From contig NZ_CP106798.1 in the NCBI RefSeq assembly GCF_025642155.1, positions 1,116,001 to 1,180,000 on the forward strand: a DNA stretch of 64,000 nt, read 5' to 3'. Position 1 is the first letter of the stretch. Each line of letters starts with the position of its first letter. Source of the DNA: Streptomyces sp. HUAS 15-9 (GTDB taxonomy: Bacteria > Actinomycetota > Actinomycetes > Streptomycetales > Streptomycetaceae). A model generated the notes under the pieces. It was not told the DNA's origin. It saw nothing but the letters and a program-made list of their open reading frames with translations, and ran no database searches. The translations under genes and the position numbers were made by a program. This document shows, one piece after another, positions 14,893 to 23,289 of this stretch.

Positions 14893-15936
14893 ATGGGAAG
14901 CGCGGAACTCGTCGAGGTCGTCCTGCCGGGAACGGTCGAACCGGAGGGGCTCCAGTTCCGGCGCCGGGACATACCGGCCGCGGGTGCCGGGCAGATCGTG
15001 GTCCGGGTGGAGGCCACCGGGGTCTCCTTCGCGGAGCAGCAGATGCGCCGCGGCCGGTACTACGACCAGCCACCCTTCCCGTTCGTGCCCGGCTACGACC
15101 TGGTCGGCACGGTAATGACGGCCGGACCCGGCGTCGCCCCCGGCCTCGTCGGCAAGCGGGTGGCGGCGCTGGTGAAGGTCGGCGGCTGGGCCAGCCATGT
15201 GGTGCTCGACGCCGCCGACGCAGTGGAGGTACCGGTCGGCATCGACGCGGCGGAGGCGGAGACCCTGGTGGTCAACGGCATCACCGCCTGGCAGATGCTC
15301 CACCGCAAGGCCCGTGTGCGCAGCGGCGGCACGATCCTCGTCCACGGGGCCAACGGCGGTGTCGGCACCGTCCTGGTCCAACTGGCACTGGCGGCCGGCC
15401 TGGAGGTGATCGGCACGGCGTCGGCCCGCCATCACGACGCGCTGCGCGAACTGGGCGTGACTCCCGTCGACTACCGCACCGAGGACGTCCCGGCCCGGGT
15501 CCGTGAACTCGCCCCCGGCGGGGTCGACGCCGTCTTCGACCACGTCGGCGGCCGGAGCGTGATCGCCTCCTGGCACCTGCTCGCGCCCGGCGGCACGCTC
15601 GTCTCCTACGGCAGCGCCGCGACCCGGGACGACACGGGCTCCAAGCAGTGGCCCGTCCTGAAGATCCTCGGCCGGGTGTGGCTGTGGAACGCGCTGCCCA
15701 ACGGCCGCCACGCGTACTTCTTCAACGTCTGGGCCGGCCGCGCCCTGAGCAAGGACCGCTTCCGGGCCCGCCTGGGCGCCGACCTCACCGAGGTGTTCCA
15801 CGCCCTCCAGCGCGGCGAGGTCAGCGCCCGGATCGCCGCCCGGCTGCCGCTCACGGACGTCGCCGAGGCCATGCGGCTGGCCGAGTCCGGCACGGTGGCC
15901 GGCAAGGTCGTCCTGATCCCGCAGGAGCAGGGCTAG
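14893..15936 (+). CDS. Medium-chain dehydrogenase/reductase, quinone-oxidoreductase type
   Basis: A 347-residue MDR-superfamily oxidoreductase. The N-terminal GroES-like domain has QIVVRVEATGVSFAEQQM and FPFVPGYDLVGTV. The Rossmann part has the nucleotide-binding ILVHGANGGVGTVLVQLAL (about 151-169) and VDAVFDHVGGRSV. The Cys/His ligands of catalytic zinc are absent, as in NADPH:quinone reductases. Start ATG 14893, divergent from TetR 14068-14727, which probably controls it. Its stop overlaps the convergent second TetR gene by three bases. It likely reduces a reactive carbonyl or quinone in the cytoplasm. Confidence 0.88.
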   Translation: MGSAELVEVVLPGTVEPEGLQFRRRDIPAAGAGQIVVRVEATGVSFAEQQMRRGRYYDQPPFPFVPGYDLVGTVMTAGPGVAPGLVGKRVAALVKVGGWASHVVLDAADAVEVPVGIDAAEAETLVVNGITAWQMLHRKARVRSGGTILVHGANGGVGTVLVQLALAAGLEVIGTASARHHDALRELGVTPVDYRTEDVPARVRELAPGGVDAVFDHVGGRSVIASWHLLAPGGTLVSYGSAATRDDTGSKQWPVLKILGRVWLWNALPNGRHAYFFNVWAGRALSKDRFRARLGADLTEVFHALQRGEVSARIAARLPLTDVAEAMRLAESGTVAGKVVLIPQEQG

Positions 15937-16649
15937 CCATGCGGAGCATGAGGGAGGACCAGACCCACATCCTGGGCGAGCCGGGTCGCCGCGTGTCGGA
16001 AGAACGGCTCGCGGTCCTCCACCACCCTGGTGAACTGCCCGAACAGCTCGAACCCGACCAGGCCGTACAGCTGCGCCCAGGCCGCGACCAGGGCCACGAC
16101 CACCTCGGGCGGCAGGTCGGGGGCCAAGTCGGCGGCCATGCGCCGGGCCTCGGGCTCCAGCTCGGCGGGCAGCGGTGTACGAGCCACGCCGCGCCGCTCG
16201 TACGCCTCACGGACGATGCCGATGAGCAGGACCCCCACCCGGGACGCGGGCGGGACGGTCGCCTCGGGTGCCGAGTAGCCGGGCACCGGCGAGCCGTAGA
16301 TGAGTGCGTACTCGTGCGGATGCGCGAGCGCCCAGCGACGGACCGCCTCGCACACGGCGACCCAGCGCTCGGCGGGGGCGGCGTCCCGGACCTCGGCCTC
16401 GGCGGCCTCGGCAGTCTCGGCGGCCTCGCCGAGGGAGGCGTACGCGTCGATGATGAGCGCGGTCAGCAGGTCGTCACGGCTGGGGAAGTAGCGGTACAGC
16501 GCCGAGGAGACCATGCCGAGCTCGCGCGCCACGGCCCGCAGCGACAGCCTGGCCGCACCCTCAGCCGCCAGCTGTCTGCGTGCCTCGTCCTTGATGGCCG
16601 CGGTCACTTCGGTCCTGGCCCGCGCGCGGGCGCCTCCTGCTTTGGTCAT
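15933..16649 (-). CDS. TetR/AcrR-family regulator of the F420-type reductase gene
   Basis: A 238-residue TetR protein. The DNA-binding part reads AARLSLRAVARELGMVSSA and LYRYFPSRDDLLTALI. The C-terminal WHG-type domain has HPHEYALIYGSPVPGYSAPE and AQLYGLVGFELFGQF. An acidic Ala/Glu run (GEAAETAEAAEAEVRDAAPAE) links the two. Start ATG 16649. It diverges from the nitroreductase-family gene at 16803, and four copies of a GAGAGC/GCTCTC operator lie between, one of them about 22 bp from its own start, so autorepression is likely. Confidence 0.9.
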   Translation of the reverse strand: MTKAGGARARARTEVTAAIKDEARRQLAAEGAARLSLRAVARELGMVSSALYRYFPSRDDLLTALIIDAYASLGEAAETAEAAEAEVRDAAPAERWVAVCEAVRRWALAHPHEYALIYGSPVPGYSAPEATVPPASRVGVLLIGIVREAYERRGVARTPLPAELEPEARRMAADLAPDLPPEVVVALVAAWAQLYGLVGFELFGQFTRVVEDREPFFRHAATRLAQDVGLVLPHAPHG

Positions 16650-16671
16650 GGGCAGCAGTCTGCCACGAAGC

Positions 16672-16783
16672 GAGAGCACTGCACACAAAAGAGAGCACCG
16701 CTCTTGCCCTGGGGTGTCGAGGGGGTGCACACTCATCTCAAGCGAGAGCACTGCTCTCCCAAACAGTGAGAGCGCCCGCTCTC
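16672..16783. promoter_or_regulatory. Four GAGAGC-type TetR operators
   Basis: Copies are GAGAGC-ACT-GCACAC (16672-16686, degraded right arm), GAGAGC-ACC-GCTCTT (16691-16705), GAGAGC-ACT-GCTCTC (16744-16758, perfect) and GAGAGC-GCCC-GCTCTC (16768-16783, spacer one longer). Two flank each divergent promoter. This is an unusually clear TetR operator set. Confidence 0.8.
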
Positions 16784-16802
16784 CCATCCGCAGGGGGTCG
16801 TC

Positions 16803-17252
16803 ATGTCCGCGCACGTCAAGAAGCCCGGCTGGTTCACCGTCAACGTCTTCAACCGCTTCGTCGCCTGGCTGACCCGTCGCGGCCTCAGTGTCTGGGGCTC
16901 CCGCGTCCTGGCGGTGCGCGGCCGCAAGAGCGGCGAGTGGCGCACCACCCCCGTGAACCTGCTGACCGTGGACGGACAGCAGTACCTGCTCGCCCCGCGC
17001 GGTCACGTCCAGTGGACGCACAACATGCGGGCGGCCGGCGGTGGCGAGCTGCGGCTGGGCAAGCAGGTGGACGTGTTCACCGCGACCGAGATAGCCGACG
17101 AGGACAAGGTCCCGCTCCTGCGCGCCTACCTGAAGCGCTGGAAGGCCGAGGTCGGCGTCTTCTTCGACGGGGTCGGCCCCGACTCCCCCGACGACGAGAT
17201 GCGCCGTATCGCCCCTGACCACCCGGTCTTCCGGATCACGGTCACGAGCTGA
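16803..17252 (+). CDS. Nitroreductase-family deazaflavin (F420)-dependent oxidoreductase, Ddn-like
   Basis: A 149-residue split-barrel protein of the Ddn/DUF385 family, which uses F420H2 to reduce quinones, enones or nitro compounds. Family features are the N-terminal amphipathic FTVNVFNRFVAWLTRRGLS, the strand LAVRGRKSGEWRTTPVNLL and YLLAPRGHVQWTHNMRAAG, which is the F420-phosphate-contacting region. Start ATG 16803. It is divergent from a TetR repressor with four shared operators, so it is probably induced by a xenobiotic or quinone. The last 11 bp overlap the convergent flavoprotein gene. Confidence 0.85.
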   Translation: MSAHVKKPGWFTVNVFNRFVAWLTRRGLSVWGSRVLAVRGRKSGEWRTTPVNLLTVDGQQYLLAPRGHVQWTHNMRAAGGGELRLGKQVDVFTATEIADEDKVPLLRAYLKRWKAEVGVFFDGVGPDSPDDEMRRIAPDHPVFRITVTS

Positions 17253-18507
17253 CCGCGTCTCCCGAGGCCGAGGGCGAGGGCGAGGCCTGGGCCATGGCCT
17301 GGCGCCGGTCCAGCGCGGTCAGGGCGCGCTGGGCCATGGGGTGGGTGCGGACGAGCTCGCCCAGGGACGTCGAACCCCGGGTGATGTCCTTGAAGGCCCT
17401 CCACGCGGGGCGGAAGCTCGTCAGGGCCGCGTGGAACAGGCCGGGACGGCGCTCGAACGCCGTCAGCAGCCGCTTGCCGACGCTCATCTCGACGCCGAGC
17501 CCCGCCTTGATCGCGAACGCGTAGTTCAGGGCCTGGCGGCGGGTGTCCACGGCGTCGTGCGCCTCGGCGATCCGGACCGCCCACTCCCCCGCGAGCCGCC
17601 CCGAGCGCAGTGCGAAGGAGATGCCCTCGCGGGTCCACGGCTCCAGCAGTCCCGCCGCGTCGCCGCAGACCAGCACCCGGCCGCGCGACAGCGGCGAGTC
17701 GTCGGCCCGGCAGCGGGTCAAGTGGCCCGAGGAGATGCTGGGTTCGAAGCCGGCCAGGCCCAGCCGGGCGACGAAGTCCTCCAAGTACCGCTTGGTGGCG
17801 GCGCCTTCGCCGCGCGCCGAGATCACGCCGACCGTGAGGGTGTCGCCCTTGGGGAAGACCCAGCCGTAACTGCCGGGCATCGGGCCCCAGTCGATGAGGA
17901 CCCGTCCCTTCCAGTCCTCCGCGACCGTCTCGGGCACCGGGATCTCCGACTCCAGGCCGAGGTCGACCTGCTCCAGCTTCACCCCGACGTGCGCTCCTAT
18001 GCGGCTGGCGCTGCCGTCGGCGCCCACCACCGCCCGGGCCAGCAGCGTCCCGCCGCCCTGCAGCACGACGGCGACCGTGCGCCGGTCCGGCACCGCCGAG
18101 CCGTGCTGCTCGACCCGCGACACCGTGACGCCCGTACGCAGCTCGGCGCCCGCCTTCTGCGCGTGCTCGACCAGCTGCTGGTCGAACTCGGGCCGGTTGA
18201 TCAGCCCGAACAGCATCTGCTTGGAGCGGCGGGTGCGGGTGAAGCGCCCGTTGTTCGAGAAGGTCACCGCTTGCACCCGGTCCCGGAAGGGCAGCTCGAA
18301 GCCGGGCGGCAGCGCGTCGCGCGAGGGGCCGATGATGCCCCCGCCGCAGGTCTTGTAGCGGGGCAGCTCCGCCTTCTCCAGCAACAGCACGCGCCGTCCC
18401 GTGACCGCCGCCGCGTAGGCCGCCGAGGCCCCCGCGGGGCCCGCGCCCACCACGACGACGTCCCACACCCGCTGCACGCCGTCCGCCGAAGAGTTCTCGC
18501 TGCTCAC
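17242..18507 (-). CDS. Geranylgeranyl-reductase-family FAD oxidoreductase
   Basis: A 421-residue flavoprotein. The N-terminal Rossmann fingerprint VVVVGAGPAGASAAYAAA (about 17-34) is followed by the family motif LPRYKTCGGGI. The second FAD motif VLVCGDAAGLLEPWTREGI (about 285-303) is typical of geranylgeranyl reductases and related hydroxylases. GGR-family enzymes saturate prenyl chains; the actinobacterial members often act on menaquinone or other polyprenyls. It is monocistronic here, convergent with the F420-type reductase, so a shared role in quinone redox chemistry is possible but only inferred. A Ser/Pro/Ala-rich C-terminal tail is probably disordered. Confidence 0.85.
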   Translation of the reverse strand: MSSENSSADGVQRVWDVVVVGAGPAGASAAYAAAVTGRRVLLLEKAELPRYKTCGGGIIGPSRDALPPGFELPFRDRVQAVTFSNNGRFTRTRRSKQMLFGLINRPEFDQQLVEHAQKAGAELRTGVTVSRVEQHGSAVPDRRTVAVVLQGGGTLLARAVVGADGSASRIGAHVGVKLEQVDLGLESEIPVPETVAEDWKGRVLIDWGPMPGSYGWVFPKGDTLTVGVISARGEGAATKRYLEDFVARLGLAGFEPSISSGHLTRCRADDSPLSRGRVLVCGDAAGLLEPWTREGISFALRSGRLAGEWAVRIAEAHDAVDTRRQALNYAFAIKAGLGVEMSVGKRLLTAFERRPGLFHAALTSFRPAWRAFKDITRGSTSLGELVRTHPMAQRALTALDRRQAMAQASPSPSASGDAVSS

Positions 18508-18640
18508 GATGGTCCGCCGCTCCGATCAAGCCGTCTGCCGCCCCTGTCCCCCGCATCCTACGGCGGAGGTCGTCGCAGGCCGCTGTGGGAGGATCGGGTC
18601 TATCCAGAGGTACAACGTCGCACCTACAAGGAGCGTGCCC

Positions 18641-19996
18641 ATGTCGTCGAATCCGGTCGCCGAGACCGTCGCCTCGCTGCTGCCCAGGGCGAAGGCGGAA
18701 CTCACCGAGCTGGTGGCCTTCAAGTCGGTGGCGGACTTCGACCAGTTCCCCAGGAGCGAGAGCGAGGGCGCCGCGAACTGGATCACCGACGCGCTGCGCG
18801 CCGAGGGCTTCGAGGACGTGGCCCTGCTCGACACCCCGGACGGCACGCAGTCGGTGTACGGCTTCCTCCCGGGCCCGGAGGGCGCCAAAACGGTCCTGCT
18901 CTACGCCCACTACGACGTGCAGCCGCCGCTGGACGAGTCCGCCTGGACCACCCCGCCCTTCGAGCTGACCGAGCGTGACGGCCGCTGGTACGGCCGCGGG
19001 GCCGCCGACTGCAAGGGCGGCGTGCTCATGCACCTCCTCGCGCTGCGCGCCCTCAAGGCGAACGGCGGCGTCCCGGTGCACATCAAGGTGATCGTCGAGG
19101 GCTCGGAGGAGATGGGCACGGGCGGTCTGGAGCGGTACGCCGAGCAGCACCCCGAGCTGCTGCGGGCCGACACGATCGTGATCGGCGACGCGGGCAACTT
19201 CCGCGTCGGCCTGCCGACCGTCACCACCACGCTGCGCGGTATGACCCTGGTCCGCGTGCAGATCGACACCCTCGAGGGCAATCTGCACTCCGGCCAGTTC
19301 GGCGGCGCCGCCCCGGACGCGCTGGCCGCGCTGATCCGCGTCCTGGACTCGCTGCGCGCCGAGGACGGCTCGACGACGGTCGACGGGCTCGCCCCCGAGA
19401 CCCGGTGGGAGGGGCTGGAGTACACCGAGGAGCAGTTCCGCGCCGACGCCAAGGTGCTGGACGGCGTGGGGCTGATCGGCGACGGCTCGGTCGCCGACCG
19501 CATCTGGGCCGAGCCTGCCGTCACGGTCATCGGCATCGACTGCCCGCCGGTCGTCGGCGCCACCCCGTCGGTCCAGTCGAGCGCCCGCGCCCTGGTCAGC
19601 CTGCGGGTGCCGCCGGGCGTCGACGCGGCCGAGGCCACCAAGCTGCTCCAGGCGCATGTGGAGACGCACACGCCGTGGGGCGCCCGGGTGCACACCGAGC
19701 AGGTCGGTCAGGGCCAGGCATTCCGCGCCGACACCGGCAGCCCGGCGTACCAGGCGATGGCGGACGCGATGGGTGTCGCCTACCCGGGCGAGACGATGCA
19801 GTACGCCGGTCAGGGCGGCTCCATCCCGCTGTGCAACACCCTCGCGGGCCTCTACCCGGAGGCGGAGATCCTGCTCATCGGCCTGAGCGAGCCCGAGGCC
19901 CAGATCCACGCGGTCAACGAGAGCGTCTCCCCCGAGGAGCTGGAGCGGCTGTCGGTGGCCGAGGCCCTGTTCCTGCGGAACTACGCGGCGGGCTGA
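18641..19996 (+). CDS. M20-family metallo-dipeptidase/peptidase
   Basis: A 451-residue cytoplasmic zinc peptidase (dipeptidase, M20 family). Metal and catalytic residues are visible: LLYAHYDVQP (His90, Asp92), GAADCKGG (bridging Asp123), EGSEEMG (catalytic Glu156 with ligand Glu157) and a C-terminal SEPEAQIHAVNE His. The lid/dimerisation domain (about 195-310) carries LEGNLHSGQFGG. ATG 18641 follows AAGGAG at the expected distance. It stands alone and is expressed from its own 130-bp upstream region. The exact dipeptide preference is unknown. Confidence 0.9.
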   Translation: MSSNPVAETVASLLPRAKAELTELVAFKSVADFDQFPRSESEGAANWITDALRAEGFEDVALLDTPDGTQSVYGFLPGPEGAKTVLLYAHYDVQPPLDESAWTTPPFELTERDGRWYGRGAADCKGGVLMHLLALRALKANGGVPVHIKVIVEGSEEMGTGGLERYAEQHPELLRADTIVIGDAGNFRVGLPTVTTTLRGMTLVRVQIDTLEGNLHSGQFGGAAPDALAALIRVLDSLRAEDGSTTVDGLAPETRWEGLEYTEEQFRADAKVLDGVGLIGDGSVADRIWAEPAVTVIGIDCPPVVGATPSVQSSARALVSLRVPPGVDAAEATKLLQAHVETHTPWGARVHTEQVGQGQAFRADTGSPAYQAMADAMGVAYPGETMQYAGQGGSIPLCNTLAGLYPEAEILLIGLSEPEAQIHAVNESVSPEELERLSVAEALFLRNYAAG

Positions 19997-20057
19997 ACCG
20001 CTCTGCCCACAGCAGATGGCCCTCAAGGAAGGCGGAGGTCCTCCCTACGGTCGGCGC

Positions 20058-20774
20058 ATGGACGTCATCGAACTCCTTCCCCGTCTCCATCTCCTGCGCT
20101 TCCCGGTCGGCCCGGCCTATCTCTGGCGCGACGGCGACGAGTTGACGCTGATCGACGCCGGCCCGATCGGCTCCGGCCGGGTGATCGCCGACGTGGTCCG
20201 GGCCCTTGGGCGGGCCCCTTCGGACGTACGCCGGATCGTGCTCACCCACTTCCACGAGGACCACGCGGGCGGGGCGGGCGAGTTGGCCGCGCTGACCGGC
20301 GCCGAGGTGCTGGCGCACGGCCGGGACGCCCCGGTCGTCAGGGGTGAGACGCCCGGCCCGCCGCCGGTCTTCGAGGACTGGGAGCTGCCGATCCACGCCG
20401 AGGCCGCGAGGCAACTGCCCCAGGGCGACCCGGCGCGCCCGGAGCGGGTCACCGAAGTGTCCGACGGCGATGTCCTCGACTTCGGCGACGGAGCCCGTAT
20501 CGTCCACGTCCCCGGACACACCGAGGGCAGCATCGCCGTCCGACTCCCCGCGCACGGCGTGCTGTTCACGGGGGACGCGGTGGCCGCGGCACCGGTCACC
20601 GGGTCGGTGATACCGGGTGTGTTCAACCTCGACCGGGCCCGGACCGTCGCGTCCTTCCACCGGCTGGCCGACCTGGACGCGGACCTGGCCTGTTTCGGCC
20701 ACGGCGATCCCGTGACGGGCAACGCCTCGACAGTCCTGCGGAAAGCCGCGGACGCCTACGCGGGTCCGTACTGA
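20058..20774 (+). CDS. MBL-fold metallo-hydrolase
   Basis: A 238-residue metallo-beta-lactamase-fold hydrolase. The metal-binding motif THFHEDH (63-69) is intact, as are the later ligands in HVPGHTEGS and LFTGDAV and the final CFGHGDP. The start is ATG 20058; GGAGG is about 20 bp upstream, somewhat far for a ribosome-binding site. It is convergent with the NUDIX fusion gene and separated from it by a hairpin. Substrate unknown; glyoxalase-II-like thioester hydrolysis is one possibility. Confidence 0.88.
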   Translation: MDVIELLPRLHLLRFPVGPAYLWRDGDELTLIDAGPIGSGRVIADVVRALGRAPSDVRRIVLTHFHEDHAGGAGELAALTGAEVLAHGRDAPVVRGETPGPPPVFEDWELPIHAEAARQLPQGDPARPERVTEVSDGDVLDFGDGARIVHVPGHTEGSIAVRLPAHGVLFTGDAVAAAPVTGSVIPGVFNLDRARTVASFHRLADLDADLACFGHGDPVTGNASTVLRKAADAYAGPY

Positions 20775-20775
20775 T

Positions 20776-20808
20776 GACGGACTCCGCCGCTACGGCGTCG
20801 GAGCCGTC
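20776..20808. terminator. Bidirectional hairpin between convergent genes
   Basis: GACGG-A-CTCCG at the left pairs with CGGAG-C-CCGTC-like sequence at the right around a short CCGCTACGGCGT centre. It lies just after the MBL gene stop and just before the end of the NUDIX fusion gene, so it may serve both. Confidence 0.5.
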
Positions 20809-20814
20809 CGGGCT

Positions 20815-21858
20815 TCAGCCGACCGGAACGCCCGCCTCCAGATACAGCGCGGCCCCGCGCTCACGTGCCCGCAGCGCCCAGCACAGCCGCTGGTAGCGGA
20901 CCGGCGGCAGCAGGTCGGCGGCCTCCTGCTCGGTGACGAAGCGCCAGTCGCGCAGTTCGGGACCCGGCAGCAGCAGCCGGCCCGTCTCGGCCGAGTCGAG
21001 CCGGCCGCCGTCGAAGAGCAGCCGCAGTCCGCCGAAGCCCGGGGGCACCGGCTGCTCCCAGTCCACGACGAGCAGCCGCGGCACGTCCTCCAGCCGTATC
21101 CCGGTCTCCTCGGCGACCTCGCGCATACCGGCACGGGCCGGGGCCTCGCCACGCTCGACCACACCGCCGGGGAACTCCCAGCCGGGCTTGTAGGTGGGAT
21201 CGACTAGCAGCACACGGTCCTGCTCGTCGAAGAGGAGCACGCCCGCGGCGAGGGTCTCGGCGGTGGGCTCCGGGGTCTGCACGATGTCGCAGGGGGCGAC
21301 GGCACCACTGCTGACGGCCTCGGCGACACGGACGGCCGTCTCGTACGGGGTGAGGGCGCCGGTGTCGACGGGGTGGGCGTCGGCGGTGAGCCAGGAGGCG
21401 AGCGCGGCGCGGTACGGCTCGATGTGGTCGTACGCCCACTGCCGTTGCCGCAACTCGCCGTCGGGGAGGTCCGGCGGGACCTCCCGCCCGGCTATTCGCT
21501 CCCGCAGGATCGTTTCCGCCGGGGCGAGCAGGATGTGCCGGACGGTGATACGGCGCGCGGCGAGGCCGCCGAAGATCTCGTCGCGGTACTCCTGGCGCAG
21601 CAGGGTCATGGGGACCACGAGGGTTCCGCCGAGTTCGGCGAGCATCGCTGCCGCGGTGTCGATCACGAGTCGCCGCCAGATCGGCAGGTCCTGGAAGTCA
21701 CCGACCTCGGCGAGGCGCTTGGGCGGGAGCAGGTGCGTGAGTGCTCCGCCGATGACCTCCGGGTCGAAGAGCGTGCTGTTCGGGATCAGTTCGATCAGTT
21801 CCCGTGCGGTGGTGGTCTTCCCCGCACCGAACGCGCCGTTGATCCAGACGACGGTCAC
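20815..21858 (-). CDS. Fusion: TmrB-like P-loop ATPase plus NUDIX hydrolase
   Basis: A 347-residue two-domain protein. Residues 1-190 are a P-loop kinase-like domain resembling the tunicamycin-resistance protein TmrB: VVWINGAFGAGKTTTARELI with the Walker A loop at 8-16, then IWRRLVIDTAAAML and LRQRQWAYDHIEPYR. Residues 200-347 are a NUDIX domain with a complete box from about 231 to 254 (GGVVERGEAP-MREVAEETG). Start GTG 21858 follows GGGGGAG. TmrB binds ATP and tunicamycin; NUDIX enzymes hydrolyse nucleoside diphosphate-X compounds. A combined detoxification or nucleotide-sugar role is inference. Confidence 0.8.
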   Translation of the reverse strand: MTVVWINGAFGAGKTTTARELIELIPNSTLFDPEVIGGALTHLLPPKRLAEVGDFQDLPIWRRLVIDTAAAMLAELGGTLVVPMTLLRQEYRDEIFGGLAARRITVRHILLAPAETILRERIAGREVPPDLPDGELRQRQWAYDHIEPYRAALASWLTADAHPVDTGALTPYETAVRVAEAVSSGAVAPCDIVQTPEPTAETLAAGVLLFDEQDRVLLVDPTYKPGWEFPGGVVERGEAPARAGMREVAEETGIRLEDVPRLLVVDWEQPVPPGFGGLRLLFDGGRLDSAETGRLLLPGPELRDWRFVTEQEAADLLPPVRYQRLCWALRARERGAALYLEAGVPVG

Positions 21859-21998
21859 GGACTCCCCCTCTTCTGTTGGCCCCCTGTGGCTTGCCCGCTC
21901 CACACTGCCATGGAAACCAGCCCCAGCTGAGGGCATGCGAACGGGGCGCCGGCGCCCCGCGACGGGGCCCCGGCACCGCACAGTGCCTGTGAGTGGTT

Positions 21999-22190
21999 CT
22001 ACTCCTGTCCCAGGGCGTTGTCGTCGACAGCGAGACTTTCCTGGCTGACGAGGTTGCCCACCGTGTCGACCGTGTCCGACACGTTCAGATCACTGACGGC
22101 GTGGGTGTCCTCACCGTGGGACGGGCTGATCGCGGCCACGACGAACCCGGTGGCGAGGGAGGCGATGGCGAGCATGCTGCGCTTCTTCAT
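21999..22190 (-). CDS. Small secreted protein of unknown function
   Basis: A 63-residue precursor starting with a classic signal peptide (MKKRS, then MLAIASLATGFVVAAISPSHG). The predicted mature peptide is about 40 residues, acidic and Ser/Val/Asn-rich (DLNVSDTVDTVGNLVSQESL), with no cysteine. I do not recognise a characterised family; it resembles other short, uncharacterised Streptomyces cell-surface peptides. It is monocistronic, in a region of cell-surface or exported proteins. Confidence 0.55.
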   Translation of the reverse strand: MKKRSMLAIASLATGFVVAAISPSHGEDTHAVSDLNVSDTVDTVGNLVSQESLAVDDNALGQE

Positions 22191-22289
22191 GCCCCGTTCA
22201 ACTACGCAGACCGCCTGGAGTCACGCGGATCACCGCGCTTCCGCTCTCCGGGCCGATCGCCGTCCTGCGCCGGGGGCCGCCGCCGGTCG

Positions 22290-22952
22290 CTATTCCACGT
22301 CACCGGTGAAAATCGCGGTCTCTGATTCCATGTCGGGTGAGACTTCGATCTGGATGAGCTTCTCGTTCTTCGGAAGTACGCAACCCCAGGGCACATTGAG
22401 GGATCGCCCGGCGAGGACTTTCGTGTCCGGACCCCCTCCGAGCCCGTGCTCGCTGTCGAAGACCGAGTCGCTGGTGTGCCCGTCCTGGCCGTAGGAGCAG
22501 TTGACCGAGAGCATGGTGGAGTCGAGGGTCTTGCTCCCACCGTTCTTGACCTTGACGGTGAACCGGACGTAGGCGGTCTTCTCCGGCTCGGCGTATTCGC
22601 CGGTCACAGATCTCTTGAAGCCCGAGAGGCTCACTTCGACGTCGGATTCGTAGGTGACGGTGTCATCGAGCGCGAAGACGCCGTCGCCGGTGTCCTCAGG
22701 CGTGGGATCGGTGCTCTCGTCCGCCGCGGCAGCGCCGTCGCTGTCCGTGCCCACTTCGGTGACGGTGACCGTGGGCGAGGCCTCGACTCCGTCGCTCTTG
22801 GTGACGCCGACGGTGATCGCGGAGGAGACCACGGCGGCGACCACCGCTGCCGCGGCGGCGATGATGATGGTGTTGGTCTTCCTCGGGGACTGCGGCGGTG
22901 GTACCGGCGGCCCGTAGCCCGGCATCGGCGGCGGAGTGATGTGTCGGCTCAT
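22290..22952 (-). CDS. Membrane-anchored protein with DUF4352-like extracytoplasmic domain
   Basis: A 220-residue protein. A Pro-rich cytoplasmic N-terminus (ITPPPMPGYGPPVPPPQSP) precedes a single transmembrane helix (TIIIAAAAAVVAAVVSSAIT) and an acidic, Thr/Glu-rich linker. The C-terminal domain (about 105-220) is a beta-sandwich of the DUF4352 type: VRFTVKVKNGGSKTLDSTML matches the telokin/DUF4352 strand pattern, and two cysteines (in VNCSYG and WGCVLP) could form a disulphide. Start ATG 22952 follows a GGGGGG run. Function unknown. Confidence 0.7.
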   Translation of the reverse strand: MSRHITPPPMPGYGPPVPPPQSPRKTNTIIIAAAAAVVAAVVSSAITVGVTKSDGVEASPTVTVTEVGTDSDGAAAADESTDPTPEDTGDGVFALDDTVTYESDVEVSLSGFKRSVTGEYAEPEKTAYVRFTVKVKNGGSKTLDSTMLSVNCSYGQDGHTSDSVFDSEHGLGGGPDTKVLAGRSLNVPWGCVLPKNEKLIQIEVSPDMESETAIFTGDVE

Positions 22953-23289
22953 GTTCCCCCCAGAAGTGATGCCGTTGACGGGGAGAATCATGCCTCGCGG
23001 AGACTGGCTCATGGAGGTCTTGCGGCGAAAGTGTGGCCGTAGCGTGTGAACGCCCGAGAGTCCCGGTCCGAACCCCTGGTCAGGTCGGCCGCCCCTCGCA
23101 GGGGACACGCCGGGACCTCCGATGTCCTGCCGTCGCGTCGGCAGGCAGGAAGAGCTGTCGAACGGCCTCGGCCCCATGGGCGAACCCCGGGGCCGTCGGC
23201 CGAGGGGGGCGAAGAACCGCCGAGCCCCGTCTGTCGGCGCAGGCCAAACGTTCCTGCTCGCCCGTGGCCTCCCGTCGCCGTGTTCGTCG
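22953..23289. other. Intergenic region, no gene recognised
   Basis: These 337 bp lie between the DUF4352-like gene and the ROK gene end. Frames are open only because of high GC, and none has family resemblance or a ribosome-binding site. A CGGCCCC/GGGGCCG stem near 23170-23205 could be a weak hairpin. I see nothing else. Confidence 0.5.

Noticed and set aside
17126..20026. 966-codon open frame on the minus strand
   Set aside because: It is an out-of-frame shadow of the flavoprotein and the antisense of the M20 peptidase; composition is Arg/Gly/Ala-rich and has no domain pattern.
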